NCBI RefSeq assembly: GCF_000332075.2
Contig: NZ_ALVU02000001.1
Location: forward strand, 1,755,193-1,819,192
Length of the DNA stretch: 64,000 bases
From: Synechocystis sp. PCC 7509
GTDB taxonomy: Bacteria > Cyanobacteriota > Cyanobacteriia > Cyanobacteriales > Chroococcidiopsidaceae
Direction of reading: 5' to 3'
In this document: one piece after another, positions 52,138 through 61,130 of the stretch
Layout: every line of letters starts with the position of its first letter
How positions within the stretch are numbered: position 1 is the stretch's first letter
Notes under the pieces: generated by a model
What the model was told of the DNA's origin: nothing
Seen by the model: the letters and a program-made list of their open reading frames with translations, nothing else
Databases searched by the model: none
Translations under genes and position numbers: made by a program

Positions 52138-52602
52138 AAATATTAACTAATTTTACTTTAATCTGGAAAGCCACAGGAAATCTCGCGCTCTCGGTCATTT
52201 TTGCCAGCTTGTCGATGGGAGGGCGATTTGTCTATGGTTGCAGTAAATATAAATTATTGCCAAAGGCGATCGCGCTATTAATTTTCTCCCCAATTTGCCT
52301 AAATTTTGCTGATAAAAACTGTAAATATAGCTGTTTTGTACTTAGGGGCGATCGCTCTTTGCAGCAATCATCCCACTCGAACAACATCCGCCGTCTGTAC
52401 TACCTATAATTGAACGCAATCGCGCAATTTTGGGAATTTTTAATAAAACAACTATTTTCCCTTCTTTATACCTAAAAATTCGGCATATAAACTGATTGAT
52501 GCTAGAAAAAATTAGCTTTTTTCCCATTGATTTAACTCCCGTGACTTACTAGCGCCAAAAAGCTAAACTAGACCCAAAGCGCCCCATTCTATAGGTATTA
52601 AA
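52138..52602. other. Intergenic region between divergent genes
   Basis: About 465 bases with several HIP1 sites and no convincing gene; short open frames (66 aa on plus, 61 aa on minus) lack ribosome sites and look like chance. It should contain both divergent promoters. Confidence 0.4.
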
Positions 52603-53205
52603 ATGAAAGACCGTGACTATACTTTGATTATTGACAAAAGTGGCAGTATGTCCACTCCCGATCGGCAAGGTGGCAAAAGTAGATGGGAAATAGCTCAAGA
52701 ATCTACTCTTGCTCTTGCTAGAAAATGCGAACAATTCGATCCCGATGGAATTACTGTTTATGTTTTTTCTGGTCGGTTTAAGCGCTACGATGATGTAACT
52801 TCTGCCAAAGTCGCGCAAATATTTCAAGAAAACGATCCATCAGGAACAACTAATTTAGCATCGGTGCTTCAAGACGCAACCAATAATTATTTTAAACGCA
52901 AAAGTAGCGGACAATCTAAACCCGCAGGCGAAACAATTTTAGTAATAACTGATGGAGAACCCGACGATCGCCGCGCAGTTATGGAGGTAATTGTTACCGC
53001 TTCAAGACAAATGGATAATGACGAAGAATTAGCAATTTCGATGATTCAAGTTGGTAGCGATCCTCAAGCAACTAATTTTCTGAAAGCTTTAGACGATCAA
53101 TTGCAAGGAGTGGGAGCAAAATTTGATATCTGCGATGCGATTACGCTTGACGATATGGAAGATATGAGCCTTGCAGATATACTACTAAATGCGATTAATG
53201 ATTAA
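52603..53205 (+). CDS. von Willebrand factor A domain protein
   Basis: A 200-residue single VWA domain with a complete MIDAS metal site: D-x-S-x-S in IIDKSGSMS, T in DPSGTTNLASVL, D in VITDGEPDD. Cytoplasmic (no signal peptide). Such stand-alone proteins bind partners in a metal-dependent manner, often AAA+ ATPases or tellurium-resistance-type complexes; no such partner is next to it. Confidence 0.9.
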   Translation: MKDRDYTLIIDKSGSMSTPDRQGGKSRWEIAQESTLALARKCEQFDPDGITVYVFSGRFKRYDDVTSAKVAQIFQENDPSGTTNLASVLQDATNNYFKRKSSGQSKPAGETILVITDGEPDDRRAVMEVIVTASRQMDNDEELAISMIQVGSDPQATNFLKALDDQLQGVGAKFDICDAITLDDMEDMSLADILLNAIND

Positions 53206-53302
53206 TTAATAATTAAAGTAATTCTCTTTGGTTAGCGGGTGCGTCAATAGTAGATTTAACGCTGTTATAATAGCAGCGTTGAGTCTTTTAAGGTGGCAAA
53301 AT

Positions 53303-53740
53303 ATGGATGCAATTGATAAACTATTGTCCCAAATTAAAGCCGACACTCCTAAACCCTCAAAACCTATCAGCCAAAAACCAATCATTGTACCGCTTCCCTC
53401 TAACTCAGAAGATATAGATAACCTTTTAGCAGAAGTTCAAGCTGACTTTCAAAATCAATCAACAACGCCCGCAGCTTTAAAAAATAATCCGCCGATAATT
53501 GAGAGTATTTTAGCTCAAGTTAAAACTCACTACGACGAACAAGACAAAACGAGATCGCAAAACGAACAGCAACAACTACAAGCAGAACAACTAAAACAAA
53601 TTGAAAAGTTAAAAATTCGGGCTAAATCTTGGTTAAAACAACTAGATCCTTTATCCACCGAAGGGTTATGGTTTGAACAATTTGCTGAAGGCTATCCCAC
53701 AAAACTAGCCGCAGCAATTAATTATCTTCAAGAATCATAA
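53303..53740 (+). CDS. Salt stress protein of the Slr1339 family
   Basis: A 145-residue soluble protein: MDAIDKLLSQIKAD start, repeated DNLLAEVQADF and ESILAQVKTHY elements, then a charged helix and WLKQLDPLSTEGLWFEQFAEGY. It matches the cyanobacterial Slr1339 family named for salt response; the biochemical role is unknown. ATG 53303 has AGGTGG upstream; the longer frame from 53228 is not needed. It ends 5 bases before the marR gene. Confidence 0.75.
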   Translation: MDAIDKLLSQIKADTPKPSKPISQKPIIVPLPSNSEDIDNLLAEVQADFQNQSTTPAALKNNPPIIESILAQVKTHYDEQDKTRSQNEQQQLQAEQLKQIEKLKIRAKSWLKQLDPLSTEGLWFEQFAEGYPTKLAAAINYLQES

Positions 53741-53745
53741 ATTAA

Positions 53746-54225
53746 GTGAACCAACCCCAAGAAAAACCCTCAGCAGAACTTAATAGTACGGCAACTCACA
53801 CTGCGGCTAAAGAAACATTTATGGCAACAGTAAGAGAATTAGTTTGGGCTTATCAAGGTTTTAGAAGTTACTCAGATGCTCAAATTCGACAAATGGGTTT
53901 AACGTCTTCCCAGTTTGATATTATCAGCACTTTGGGGAATACTTCTGGCATGACTTTTAACAAACTAGCAGAAAAAACTCTTACTACCAAAGGCGAACTT
54001 ACAGGCATTATCGATCGTTTAGAAAAAAAAGGGTTGGTGCGGCGAGAAGTACCAAAAGAAGATAGACGCAGTTTTCTAGCTGTACTAACCCCCGCCGGAG
54101 AAAAAGTATTTACTGAAACTTTCCCCGCTCATATCGCCCATCTCAAACAGAAATTCGATCGCTTGAGTAGTGATGAATTGCAGCAAATTCAGAGCGCTTT
54201 GGCAAAACTGAGAAATTTGTTTTAA
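53746..54225 (+). CDS. MarR-family transcriptional regulator
   Basis: A 159-residue winged-helix repressor: LTSSQFDIISTLGNTSGMTF, recognition region LTTKGELTGIIDRLEKKGLV and wing PKEDRRSF. Starts at GTG 53746, five bases after the Slr1339-type gene and likely co-translated with it. Ligand and target unknown. Confidence 0.9.
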   Translation: MNQPQEKPSAELNSTATHTAAKETFMATVRELVWAYQGFRSYSDAQIRQMGLTSSQFDIISTLGNTSGMTFNKLAEKTLTTKGELTGIIDRLEKKGLVRREVPKEDRRSFLAVLTPAGEKVFTETFPAHIAHLKQKFDRLSSDELQQIQSALAKLRNLF

Positions 54226-54289
54226 TTTTGAATATAGATTATTTGTGTCAAAACAAAATTTCTATGGCGTGAGGTTTCGCAAGCCCCTA

Positions 54290-54781
54290 CTAGCGGTAGT
54301 TGGTAAACTGTAAAGCTACGGGTAGTTCTTCTTGTTTTAAGCGCTGAATTACCACTTGCAAATCATCTTTGTCTTTGCTAGAAACTCTTACCGAGTCGCC
54401 TTGAATTGACGGCTGTACTTTTTTAAACTCATCTCGAATTAGCTTACTAATTTGTTTAGCTATTTCTTGACTAATACCTTTTTTCAGCTTGACTTCTTGG
54501 CGAATGCGATTGCCGCTTGCCGATTCTATTTTGCCGTAATCAAATATTTTCAGCGAAAGGTTACGTTTAGCGGCTTTTTGCTGAAGAATTGAGTGGACAG
54601 CATCTAAAGTAAATTCGCTATCGGTACTAATATTAATTACTTCGCCGCCCAATTCTACAGTTGTTTTAGTATCTTTGAGGTCATAGCGGCTGTTAATTTC
54701 TCGATCGGTTTGGTCTAAAGCATTGACTAATTCTTGGTGGTCAAAGTCGCTGACAATATCAAAAGAATAGTTAGAAGCCAT
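54290..54781 (-). CDS. YajQ-family nucleotide-binding protein
   Basis: A 163-residue protein of the YajQ family ([31 protein letters not shown]-type strand; [21 protein letters not shown]), a double ferredoxin-like fold; homologues bind nucleotides including cyclic di-GMP. ATG 54781 was chosen from the conserved family start; an upstream in-frame start at 54811 adds ten residues. Confidence 0.9.
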   Translation of the reverse strand: MASNYSFDIVSDFDHQELVNALDQTDREINSRYDLKDTKTTVELGGEVINISTDSEFTLDAVHSILQQKAAKRNLSLKIFDYGKIESASGNRIRQEVKLKKGISQEIAKQISKLIRDEFKKVQPSIQGDSVRVSSKDKDDLQVVIQRLKQEELPVALQFTNYR

Positions 54782-54823
54782 AAAACTGCAATAAGTAAAT
54801 AGTATATTCAAGCTTAGTAGCTA

Positions 54824-55234
54824 TTAGCCATGCAGAACGCTCAAAACAAACAGCGTCCCCGCACAAAGATTTCCAATAGCAAACATCAAACTCCGTCCTA
54901 CAGGTATGTTAGCAATATAAAACCCTGAATACAGTAACCGCGCTCCTACAAAAGTAATTGCCGCAATTTCTGCTATTTGGGAATTTTGCCCAGTAACGTA
55001 AGCCATCAAAGCGGCGGCGGCAAAAATTGGGAAGGCTTCAAGGGTATTTTGATGCGCCCAATTAGCTCGTTGAGCATAGGGCGGTAACTTGTCAAACATC
55101 GCACGCGGCGCAGCCATATCATAACCCACCTGGAATCGCCCGTAAGCGACCGCTAAATAGGGAATATAGATAAGAACTGCTGCCGCTACAATGCTAGTTA
55201 AAAAAACTGTCGGCGCGGTAAATAGCGATATCAT
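54824..55234 (-). CDS. MAPEG family membrane protein
   Basis: A 136-residue, four-helix protein with the MAPEG pattern: RANWAHQNTLEAFPIFAAAALMA (catalytic-type Arg-x-x-x-x-x-Asn and Glu) and ARLLYSGFYIANIP. Family members conjugate glutathione or make eicosanoid-like lipids in the membrane; bacterial substrates are unknown. It follows the SLOG gene by 3 bases. Confidence 0.87.
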   Translation of the reverse strand: MISLFTAPTVFLTSIVAAAVLIYIPYLAVAYGRFQVGYDMAAPRAMFDKLPPYAQRANWAHQNTLEAFPIFAAAALMAYVTGQNSQIAEIAAITFVGARLLYSGFYIANIPVGRSLMFAIGNLCAGTLFVLSVLHG

Positions 55235-55237
55235 TTT

Positions 55238-55741
55238 TTAATCAAAGTAGAATAATGTAACCACTTTTCTTTGATCTTCTGCTTCTTGGCAAGTTTGTAA
55301 CAAAGTGCGGCTGTCATGAAAAGCAAAACAGATTAGTTGCTGACAACGGGAAACAATTTCTTGATTGCATAGCGAACTTGCTTCGGCTAAAGATAGGCGA
55401 TCGTTGCCAGGATTTTCAACTAAGTGCATAACTTGTTCTAACTGCTGGCGCGATTCTTGGGGTTGACGCTCCAAACTTTGCGGCAAAATTACCGTTAGTA
55501 AGTTGGGATCGGCACGCATTGCACCGCGAATTGCTGCGGAATTTGTACCAGCAGCACCGGAAGTTAGCAAGCGATTTCCTGATAAAACTAAGGCGTAGCT
55601 CATCATCTCAATTAAGTGTTGATGAGTAAGGGGGACATGGCGCGAACCTAGTAAAGCAATCCGTTTAGAGCCTGTTTGCTGGATTGTTGCTAATTCTTGC
55701 GCTAATGTATCGATTTTGGGTAGGTCTATGGACTGACTCAA
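55238..55741 (-). CDS. SLOG-superfamily (DprA-like) protein
   Basis: A 167-residue Rossmann-type protein with IALLGSRHVPLTH, LLTSGAAGTNSAAIRGAM (nucleotide/DNA binding loop of DprA/SLOG proteins) and VILPQSLERQPQES. Only the core fold is present; it lacks the flanking SAM and winged-helix domains of DprA. Cyanobacterial copies are annotated as DNA recombination-mediator protein A. Direct evidence of a DNA role here is lacking. Confidence 0.75.
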   Translation of the reverse strand: MSQSIDLPKIDTLAQELATIQQTGSKRIALLGSRHVPLTHQHLIEMMSYALVLSGNRLLTSGAAGTNSAAIRGAMRADPNLLTVILPQSLERQPQESRQQLEQVMHLVENPGNDRLSLAEASSLCNQEIVSRCQQLICFAFHDSRTLLQTCQEAEDQRKVVTLFYFD

Positions 55742-55795
55742 ATTGGCGCGATCGCGTTTTTCAAAACAACCTCGTTATTTTAGCAGACACCGCCG

Positions 55796-56344
55796 CTATT
55801 GAATGCGATCGTCTACTTTAAGTAGTTCTATAGCTTCATCACACCAATTTAACCAGCTATTTTCCTCATGAATGCCTCTAATTAGAGTCAAATAACGAAA
55901 TTTTGCGTCGAGGGAAAGTGCTGGAGGATCGGCAAAATACTGCTCCTCCAACTGCTTATAAGCCTGTAACTTCTGTTGATGAAGTTGGCGATGTCTTTGC
56001 AACTCTGTTTGCAGGGTTTGGGGTGCAGCTAAATAACCCACAAAAATTTTTACTAATAATTCGTCTTTAACTGGTATCGGTTCGCACTGTTGATTTAGCC
56101 AGTCAGTTAACTCCTCTTTCCCTACTTCGGTGACGCGATAGAGCTTTTTGTCTGGTTTTCCGGTTTGAGCAATGGTTTCGTAACTAACCCAGCAAAGTGC
56201 CTCGATTTTGGACAATTCCCGATAAATTTGTTGGTGGCTTGCTTTCCAAAAAAAGCCCACCGAACTATCAAACTGCTTTGCTAAATCGTACCCGCTACAG
56301 GGACAGTCATATAACAAAGCTAATATTGCCTGAGCCAAAGCCAT
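55796..56344 (-). CDS. PadR-family transcriptional regulator
   Basis: A 182-residue regulator: winged helix (MALAQAILALLYDCPCSGYDLAKQF; GFFWKASHQQIYRELSKIE; LYRVTEVGKEEL) plus a C-terminal dimerisation helix domain. I prefer ATG 56344, preceded by AAGGA; earlier in-frame starts at 56353 and 56380 are possible. Divergent from the DUF4188 gene, with inverted GCATATA sites between them, so it likely represses that gene and itself. Confidence 0.9.
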   Translation of the reverse strand: MALAQAILALLYDCPCSGYDLAKQFDSSVGFFWKASHQQIYRELSKIEALCWVSYETIAQTGKPDKKLYRVTEVGKEELTDWLNQQCEPIPVKDELLVKIFVGYLAAPQTLQTELQRHRQLHQQKLQAYKQLEEQYFADPPALSLDAKFRYLTLIRGIHEENSWLNWCDEAIELLKVDDRIQ

Positions 56345-56376
56345 AGAGATCATTTCCTTGACATATAAAACTTTTT

Positions 56377-56414
56377 GCATATACTTTTACTTATATGCCA
56401 TTAGTTGCATATAA
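56377..56414. promoter_or_regulatory. PadR operator candidate
   Basis: GCATATA (56377-56383), eight bases, TATATGC (56392-56398): a perfect 7-bp inverted repeat, with an added half-site GCATATAA at 56407-56414. It sits in the spacer between the divergent padR and DUF4188 genes. The AT-rich ATGYAT-like dyads match the type bound by PadR proteins. Confidence 0.65.
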
Positions 56415-56475
56415 GTTAGAGCAAGTACAAAAGAATTAATCGTTAATAGCTTAATAAAATCAAGGAGTGTCTTGT

Positions 56476-56961
56476 ATGGCTCAAGTAATTCCCGGCAGAT
56501 TTACCGCTCAGATGGATGAACCGTTTGTTGTCTTTGTAATTGGGATGCGAATCAATCAGTTTTTCGCCTTTTCTAAATGGATTCCCACCGCCAGAGCAAT
56601 GTCGCCAATGCTCCAAAACTTGATTCAAAACCCAGAAAAGGGATTTTTGGGCGGCGAAAACTTTATTTACTGGCGAGGTGTAGCACTAATTCAGTATTGG
56701 CACTCTTTTGAGGACTTAGAAAAATTTGCCAGAAATCCGGGAGAAATTCATCAACAGGCTTGGCAAAAGTTTAATAAATCAATTGGTAATGATGGCAGCG
56801 TGGGCATTTGGCACGAAACTTATGTAGTACAACCAAAACAGTACGAAGCTATTTATGTCAATATGCCTGTGTTTGGTTTAGCGGCGGCAACTAAGCATAT
56901 TCCTGTCTCTGGCAAACGAGAAAGAGCAAGCCAACAACTTCAACAAGAGGCAAGTCTTTAA
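56476..56961 (+). CDS. DUF4188 family protein (monooxygenase-like)
   Basis: A 161-residue protein of the DUF4188 family (PGRFTAQMDEPFVVFVIGMRIN; GFLGGENFIYWRGVALIQYWHSFEDLEKFA; VGIWHETYVV), structurally in the dimeric alpha/beta-barrel group that includes heme or hydroxamate enzymes. No catalytic role has been assigned. AAGGAG upstream of ATG 56476. Probably regulated by the adjacent PadR. Ends with a 4-base convergent overlap with the next gene. Confidence 0.85.
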   Translation: MAQVIPGRFTAQMDEPFVVFVIGMRINQFFAFSKWIPTARAMSPMLQNLIQNPEKGFLGGENFIYWRGVALIQYWHSFEDLEKFARNPGEIHQQAWQKFNKSIGNDGSVGIWHETYVVQPKQYEAIYVNMPVFGLAAATKHIPVSGKRERASQQLQQEASL

Positions 56962-58046
56962 GATAAAGCTACCGCCGCATCTAGTCCCAAGATAGACAAC
57001 AAGCGCTCAATATCAAAATGCTCCTGCATTAATTGGCGAATACAATCTACTTTAATTGGTTCGTGCAGGCGGACTTGTCCAAAGGCGCGATCGACAATTT
57101 CTACAGTGGAAAGAGTATCGAGATCCACCGACAAAATCGGAATTTCTAATTCTTCGGCTTTATTGAGAATAAAATCCGGTGGTGGTAATTGTCCAGTCAG
57201 AATTAGGCATTGAGTAGAACTTTCCAAGGCAGCTAATTGAATTTCTACGCGATCGCCCCCTGTAACTACTGCCATATTTCGCCGCTTGCGGAAGTATTTT
57301 AAAGCAGAATTGACATTCATTGCTCCAATAGCGAGGCTTTCTACCATTAAGTTAAGGCGATCGCGCCGACAAAGCACGTCCGCTTGTAATTGCTTAACAA
57401 GTTCTGCCACACTGACGCTACGCAGCAAAGCATTTTTTGGTAACATTCCCAGTACAGGGATATTTTGCTGTTCTAAAAACGGGCGCATTTGGCTATTGGC
57501 AAACTCTAATTGGTCGCTGGGAATATCATTTAGCAAAACGCCAATTAAGGAATCGCCCAAGTTTTGTTTTGCAGCTATGAGCGCCTCTATCGATAAAACC
57601 GATTTATAGCGCACTACCAATAATACGGCGGCATCAACCGCTTGAGCCACTTGAGGCAAGCTGAGATCAAATAATACTCCCTCAGCTAAATTACCCGCAC
57701 CTTCTAGCAATACTAAATCGCTGCCAGTTTTTTGCAGATATTGTTTAGCTTCCTGTTGATAATTAGTTGTATCTTCACCGCTTAAACGTTTTTCTACAGT
57801 AGCGGCATTTAAGTTTAGCAGTGTGGGGAACAATTGACGGGGTGACAAATCGAATATCTGCTTAATAAGTTCAACATCTGCTTCCTCTACCTGTCTATCT
57901 CCATCAAAATTACCACCTACAGGCTTTCCATAGGCAATATCTAGCCCTTTTTTTTGCAGTTGATGAAATAGACCTAGTACCGTAGCGGACTTACCACTGT
58001 AAGCCTCTGTTGACCCAATTAGTAAATATTTAGCAGCTGTTGGCAC
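56958..58046 (-). CDS. BioD-like and DRTGG-domain protein (phosphotransacetylase-type)
   Basis: A 362-residue protein with an N-terminal P-loop NTPase domain resembling dethiobiotin synthetase/cobyrinate amidase (GSTEAYSGKSATVLGLF; LVLLEGAGNLAEG) and a C-terminal DRTGG domain (~215-325: MNVNSALKYFRKRRNMAVVTGGDRVEIQLAAL). It corresponds to the N-terminal half of long phosphotransacetylases without the Pta catalytic domain; probably regulatory. Function unproven. Confidence 0.82.
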   Translation of the reverse strand: MPTAAKYLLIGSTEAYSGKSATVLGLFHQLQKKGLDIAYGKPVGGNFDGDRQVEEADVELIKQIFDLSPRQLFPTLLNLNAATVEKRLSGEDTTNYQQEAKQYLQKTGSDLVLLEGAGNLAEGVLFDLSLPQVAQAVDAAVLLVVRYKSVLSIEALIAAKQNLGDSLIGVLLNDIPSDQLEFANSQMRPFLEQQNIPVLGMLPKNALLRSVSVAELVKQLQADVLCRRDRLNLMVESLAIGAMNVNSALKYFRKRRNMAVVTGGDRVEIQLAALESSTQCLILTGQLPPPDFILNKAEELEIPILSVDLDTLSTVEIVDRAFGQVRLHEPIKVDCIRQLMQEHFDIERLLSILGLDAAVALS

Positions 58047-58200
58047 GCGATCGCTCCTTAGTTCATGTTTGGCAGTATCTCCAGGAGTTCCCAGATTAAA
58101 TACTTAAGTGCAACTTTTCGTTTATTTTAAGTTGAACTTGAGCTTTAAAAGGTAACAAAAATATTGTCCATGTTAGGAGAATTTTTAGTTTATTTAAAGA

Positions 58201-58575
58201 TTAATCATCCTTACGCAAGAGTTTACGATAAAACCCTTTGGGAAAATCGGTAGTCTGAGCTAGTTGAAAAGTGACTACTACATCAATTAAAAAATCCACC
58301 AACACCGAGCTTGCCATCATGATTTCATAACTTAGCTCCGCATTACCATCAAACTGCATCCGACACCGGATCAAATCGGCAGGTAGAATCGAAACGTTCC
58401 AAGTCGCAACAAAAGGAATACTATCTCCTGCCTCGATTTTGCGCTGTCCTTCTAGCACTCCTTTTTTATATAAGCTAATGGCTAAAGGTAAAATATTGCG
58501 CTTGTTTCCCTGAAAATAGGGCATATATACGCGGACATCTTGCGGGTTAGCGGGCTGTAGTTGTTCGACAGACAT
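58201..58575 (-). CDS. ebsA: EbsA-like type IV pilus biogenesis protein
   Basis: A 124-residue soluble protein with the pattern I associate with EbsA of Synechococcus elongatus, where it is needed for pilus assembly and biofilm self-suppression: LQPANPQDVRVYMPYFQGNKRNILPLAI, GDSIPFVATWNVSILPADLIRCRMQF. Full length. Assignment rests on remembered similarity, so it is moderate. Confidence 0.6.
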   Translation of the reverse strand: MSVEQLQPANPQDVRVYMPYFQGNKRNILPLAISLYKKGVLEGQRKIEAGDSIPFVATWNVSILPADLIRCRMQFDGNAELSYEIMMASSVLVDFLIDVVVTFQLAQTTDFPKGFYRKLLRKDD

Positions 58576-58771
58576 AAAAATATTCCTTAAATTGATTGCT
58601 AAAAAGCTGTTAACCTAGACTGCTGTTCATAATATGCCCAAAAACTAGCGATTAATCCCACAGAAAATTACTAATTTCTGCTGCTAATTTTTTTAGTCAA
58701 AGTCAAAATGATTGACTCACGGTTTATTATGGGCTGAAGATGACTTAAGAAAATTCTGGTGAGCAAATTTT

Positions 58772-59746
58772 ATGGCTCCACTGGTTGCCAACTACTACTT
58801 GACCTATCGGTGTAATGCTCGCTGTCACTTTTGTAACATTTGGGCATTAGAACCACCGAAAGAAGCCGATTATGAGACAATTCAACATAATTTGGTTGAT
58901 TTACGCAAGCTAGGTGTAAATTACATTGATTTTACTGGGGGCGAACCATTGTTACGCGCCGATGTTGGTCAAATATACCACGAGGCAAAGCGTCTAGGGT
59001 TTATGACCAGCATGACGACAAATACAATTTTGTATCCCAAAAAAGCCAAAGAAGTTCAAGGAGTCGTAGACTTTTTAAATTTTTCTTTAGATGGCGCGGA
59101 TTCTGAAACTCACGACCGATCGAGAGGAGTCAGAATTTTTGACAATTTGGTAGAATCGGTAAAAATTGCCCAATCTTTAGGGGAATATCCCGTACTCAAC
59201 CACACTGTCACAGCGCAAAACTACGAGCGAATTGATGAGATTGGCGAATTAGGATTGCGATTAGGGGCGAGAGTATGGCTAAATCCAGCCTTTACCGCCT
59301 ATGACAACTATAATTCCCAGAAAAACCCGACTCCCGACATGGTGGCGGCAATTCAAGCCAGTGGGAAGAAGTACAAAAATGTCGGGTACAATAAAGCTGC
59401 ATTGGCTTTTATTGAAGCTGGCGGCAATGATACCAAAAACCCCCGTTGTAAAGCGGTAGATGCGGTAATTGCAATTTCTCCTGACGACCAACTGCTGTTG
59501 CCTTGTTACCACTTTGCCCAATCGGGCGTACCCATTAACGGTAAGCTTTATGAGCTTTATCGAGAATCGGAAGAAGTGGAGAAGTATCGCGCTTCTCAAG
59601 GTAAGCTATCAGTCTGTGAAGGCTGTACAGTATGGTGTTATTTGATCCCCAGCTTCAATATGGGTGTAGACAAATACTGGTGGCTAAATACAGTAACTTA
59701 TGCCAGCGAATTTTTGGCAAGAAAACGATTCTTACAACGAGCTTGA
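58772..59746 (+). CDS. Radical SAM protein (HpnH-like)
   Basis: A 324-residue radical SAM enzyme: cluster motif CNARCHFC, GGEPLLRADV, and a C-terminal Cys set (PRCKAVDAVIAISPD; PCYHFAQ; CEGCTVWCYL) for an auxiliary cluster as in SPASM-type proteins. Substrate unknown. Its last 47 bases overlap the start of mgdA in another frame, so the two are tightly linked. Confidence 0.88.
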   Translation: MAPLVANYYLTYRCNARCHFCNIWALEPPKEADYETIQHNLVDLRKLGVNYIDFTGGEPLLRADVGQIYHEAKRLGFMTSMTTNTILYPKKAKEVQGVVDFLNFSLDGADSETHDRSRGVRIFDNLVESVKIAQSLGEYPVLNHTVTAQNYERIDEIGELGLRLGARVWLNPAFTAYDNYNSQKNPTPDMVAAIQASGKKYKNVGYNKAALAFIEAGGNDTKNPRCKAVDAVIAISPDDQLLLPCYHFAQSGVPINGKLYELYRESEEVEKYRASQGKLSVCEGCTVWCYLIPSFNMGVDKYWWLNTVTYASEFLARKRFLQRA

Positions 59747-61130
59747 AGCGCTTAATTCGTTGTTATCTGAGTTCTCCGAACCAGAGGAATCAACAGGAAG
59801 TGTTGAGGAGTCAATGTTAGAGGTTTCAGCATCTCTAACATCTGGCTATAAAGGACGCAGGCGCAAAGCGGCGGTAGTTTTAACTGTAGTTTGGGGCGGT
59901 ACGATCGCCCTACACTTGGTTTCTTGGGGTACATGGTTTGTGGTCGGCATGACTACGATTTTTGGGATTCATGCTTTGGGACTGGTTTTTACTCGCCCCC
60001 GCATCGCACCCGCTCCATTATCGGGAGATTTGACAAATTGTCCTACAGTTTCCTTGCTAGTGGCTGCCAAAAATGAGGAGGCGGTAATTAGTAAGCTAGT
60101 GAAAATGCTATGTAGTATCAATTACCCATTGGATAAATACGAAATTTGGGTAGTAGACGACAACAGCACCGACAAAACACCAGAGTTGCTGGCAAAACTA
60201 GCGCAAAAATATCCTCAATTAAAAGTATTACGGCGCACCGAAACCAGTGGCGGAAAATCTGGGGCGTTAAATGATGTATTGCCATTGACAACCGGAGAAT
60301 TTTTAGGTGTATTTGATGCCGATGCTCAAGTATCGCCGGATTTACTGCGACAGGTATTGCCCTTATTTGATAAACAAGTAGTAGGGGCTGTACAAGTAAG
60401 AAAAGCGATCGCCAATTCTGGAACTAATTTCTGGACAAAAGGACAAAGTACAGAAATGGCTCTAGATAGTTATATGCAGCAACAGCGCATTGCTAGAGGC
60501 GGTTTAGGAGATTTGCGCGGTAATGGTCAATTTGTGCGGCGAGAGGCTTTAGAGCGCTGCGGAGGCTGGAATGAGGAGACAATCACCGATGACTTGGACT
60601 TGGCTTTGCGTTTGCACCTCGATCAGTGGGATATTGAGTTTTTGAGCTTTCCCCCGGTGATGGAAGAAGGGGTAACTACGGCGGTTTCTTTATGGCATCA
60701 GCGCAATCGGTGGGCTGAAGGGCAATCCCAGCGTTATCTAGATTACTGGAGAGCAATTTTTAGCAATCGGCTAGGAAGGGTAAAAAGCTTTGATTTGGCG
60801 ATGTTTTTAATCATTCAGCAGATTTTGCCGATCGCTTCCGTACCTGACTTAATGATGTCTTTAGTTCGCCATCGAGCGCCCGTAATGGCTCCCCTAACTG
60901 GTTTAACGTTGAGTTTGTCAGTAGTATCGATGTTTATGGGCTTAAAGAAAGAGCGCAAAGAGGAGTCGTTAAGTGCGGCGGCATTAGTAGCGATCGCACT
61001 GCAAACTTTGCGAGGTACTATTTATATGCTCCACTGGTTAGTTGTCATGGTTGGTACTACCGCGCGAATGTCAGTAAGGCAAAAGCGGCTGAAGTGGGTA
61101 AAAACAGTCCATGAAGGCAGCCACGATTAA
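59700..61130 (+). CDS. mgdA: Beta-monoglucosyldiacylglycerol synthase
   Basis: A 476-residue GT2 membrane glycosyltransferase. Two helices near residues 57-95, the catalytic core with VSLLVAAKNEEAVI, VVDDNSTDKTP, FDADAQVSP (DxD), TDDLDLALRL and HQRNRWAEGQSQR (Q-x-x-R-W-type), then C-terminal helices. It resembles the MgdA enzymes (Synechocystis Sll1377, Nostoc homologues with the MPAN...W start) that make MGlcDG, the first step of cyanobacterial galactolipid synthesis. Start fixed by the conserved N-terminus; it overlaps the radical SAM gene by 47 bases. Confidence 0.8.
   Translation: MPANFWQENDSYNELEALNSLLSEFSEPEESTGSVEESMLEVSASLTSGYKGRRRKAAVVLTVVWGGTIALHLVSWGTWFVVGMTTIFGIHALGLVFTRPRIAPAPLSGDLTNCPTVSLLVAAKNEEAVISKLVKMLCSINYPLDKYEIWVVDDNSTDKTPELLAKLAQKYPQLKVLRRTETSGGKSGALNDVLPLTTGEFLGVFDADAQVSPDLLRQVLPLFDKQVVGAVQVRKAIANSGTNFWTKGQSTEMALDSYMQQQRIARGGLGDLRGNGQFVRREALERCGGWNEETITDDLDLALRLHLDQWDIEFLSFPPVMEEGVTTAVSLWHQRNRWAEGQSQRYLDYWRAIFSNRLGRVKSFDLAMFLIIQQILPIASVPDLMMSLVRHRAPVMAPLTGLTLSLSVVSMFMGLKKERKEESLSAAALVAIALQTLRGTIYMLHWLVVMVGTTARMSVRQKRLKWVKTVHEGSHD

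Noticed and set aside
52209-52409. Short open frame of 66 codons in the spacer before the VWA gene
   Set aside because: No ribosome site, biased composition, and HIP1 sites explain its apparent openness.
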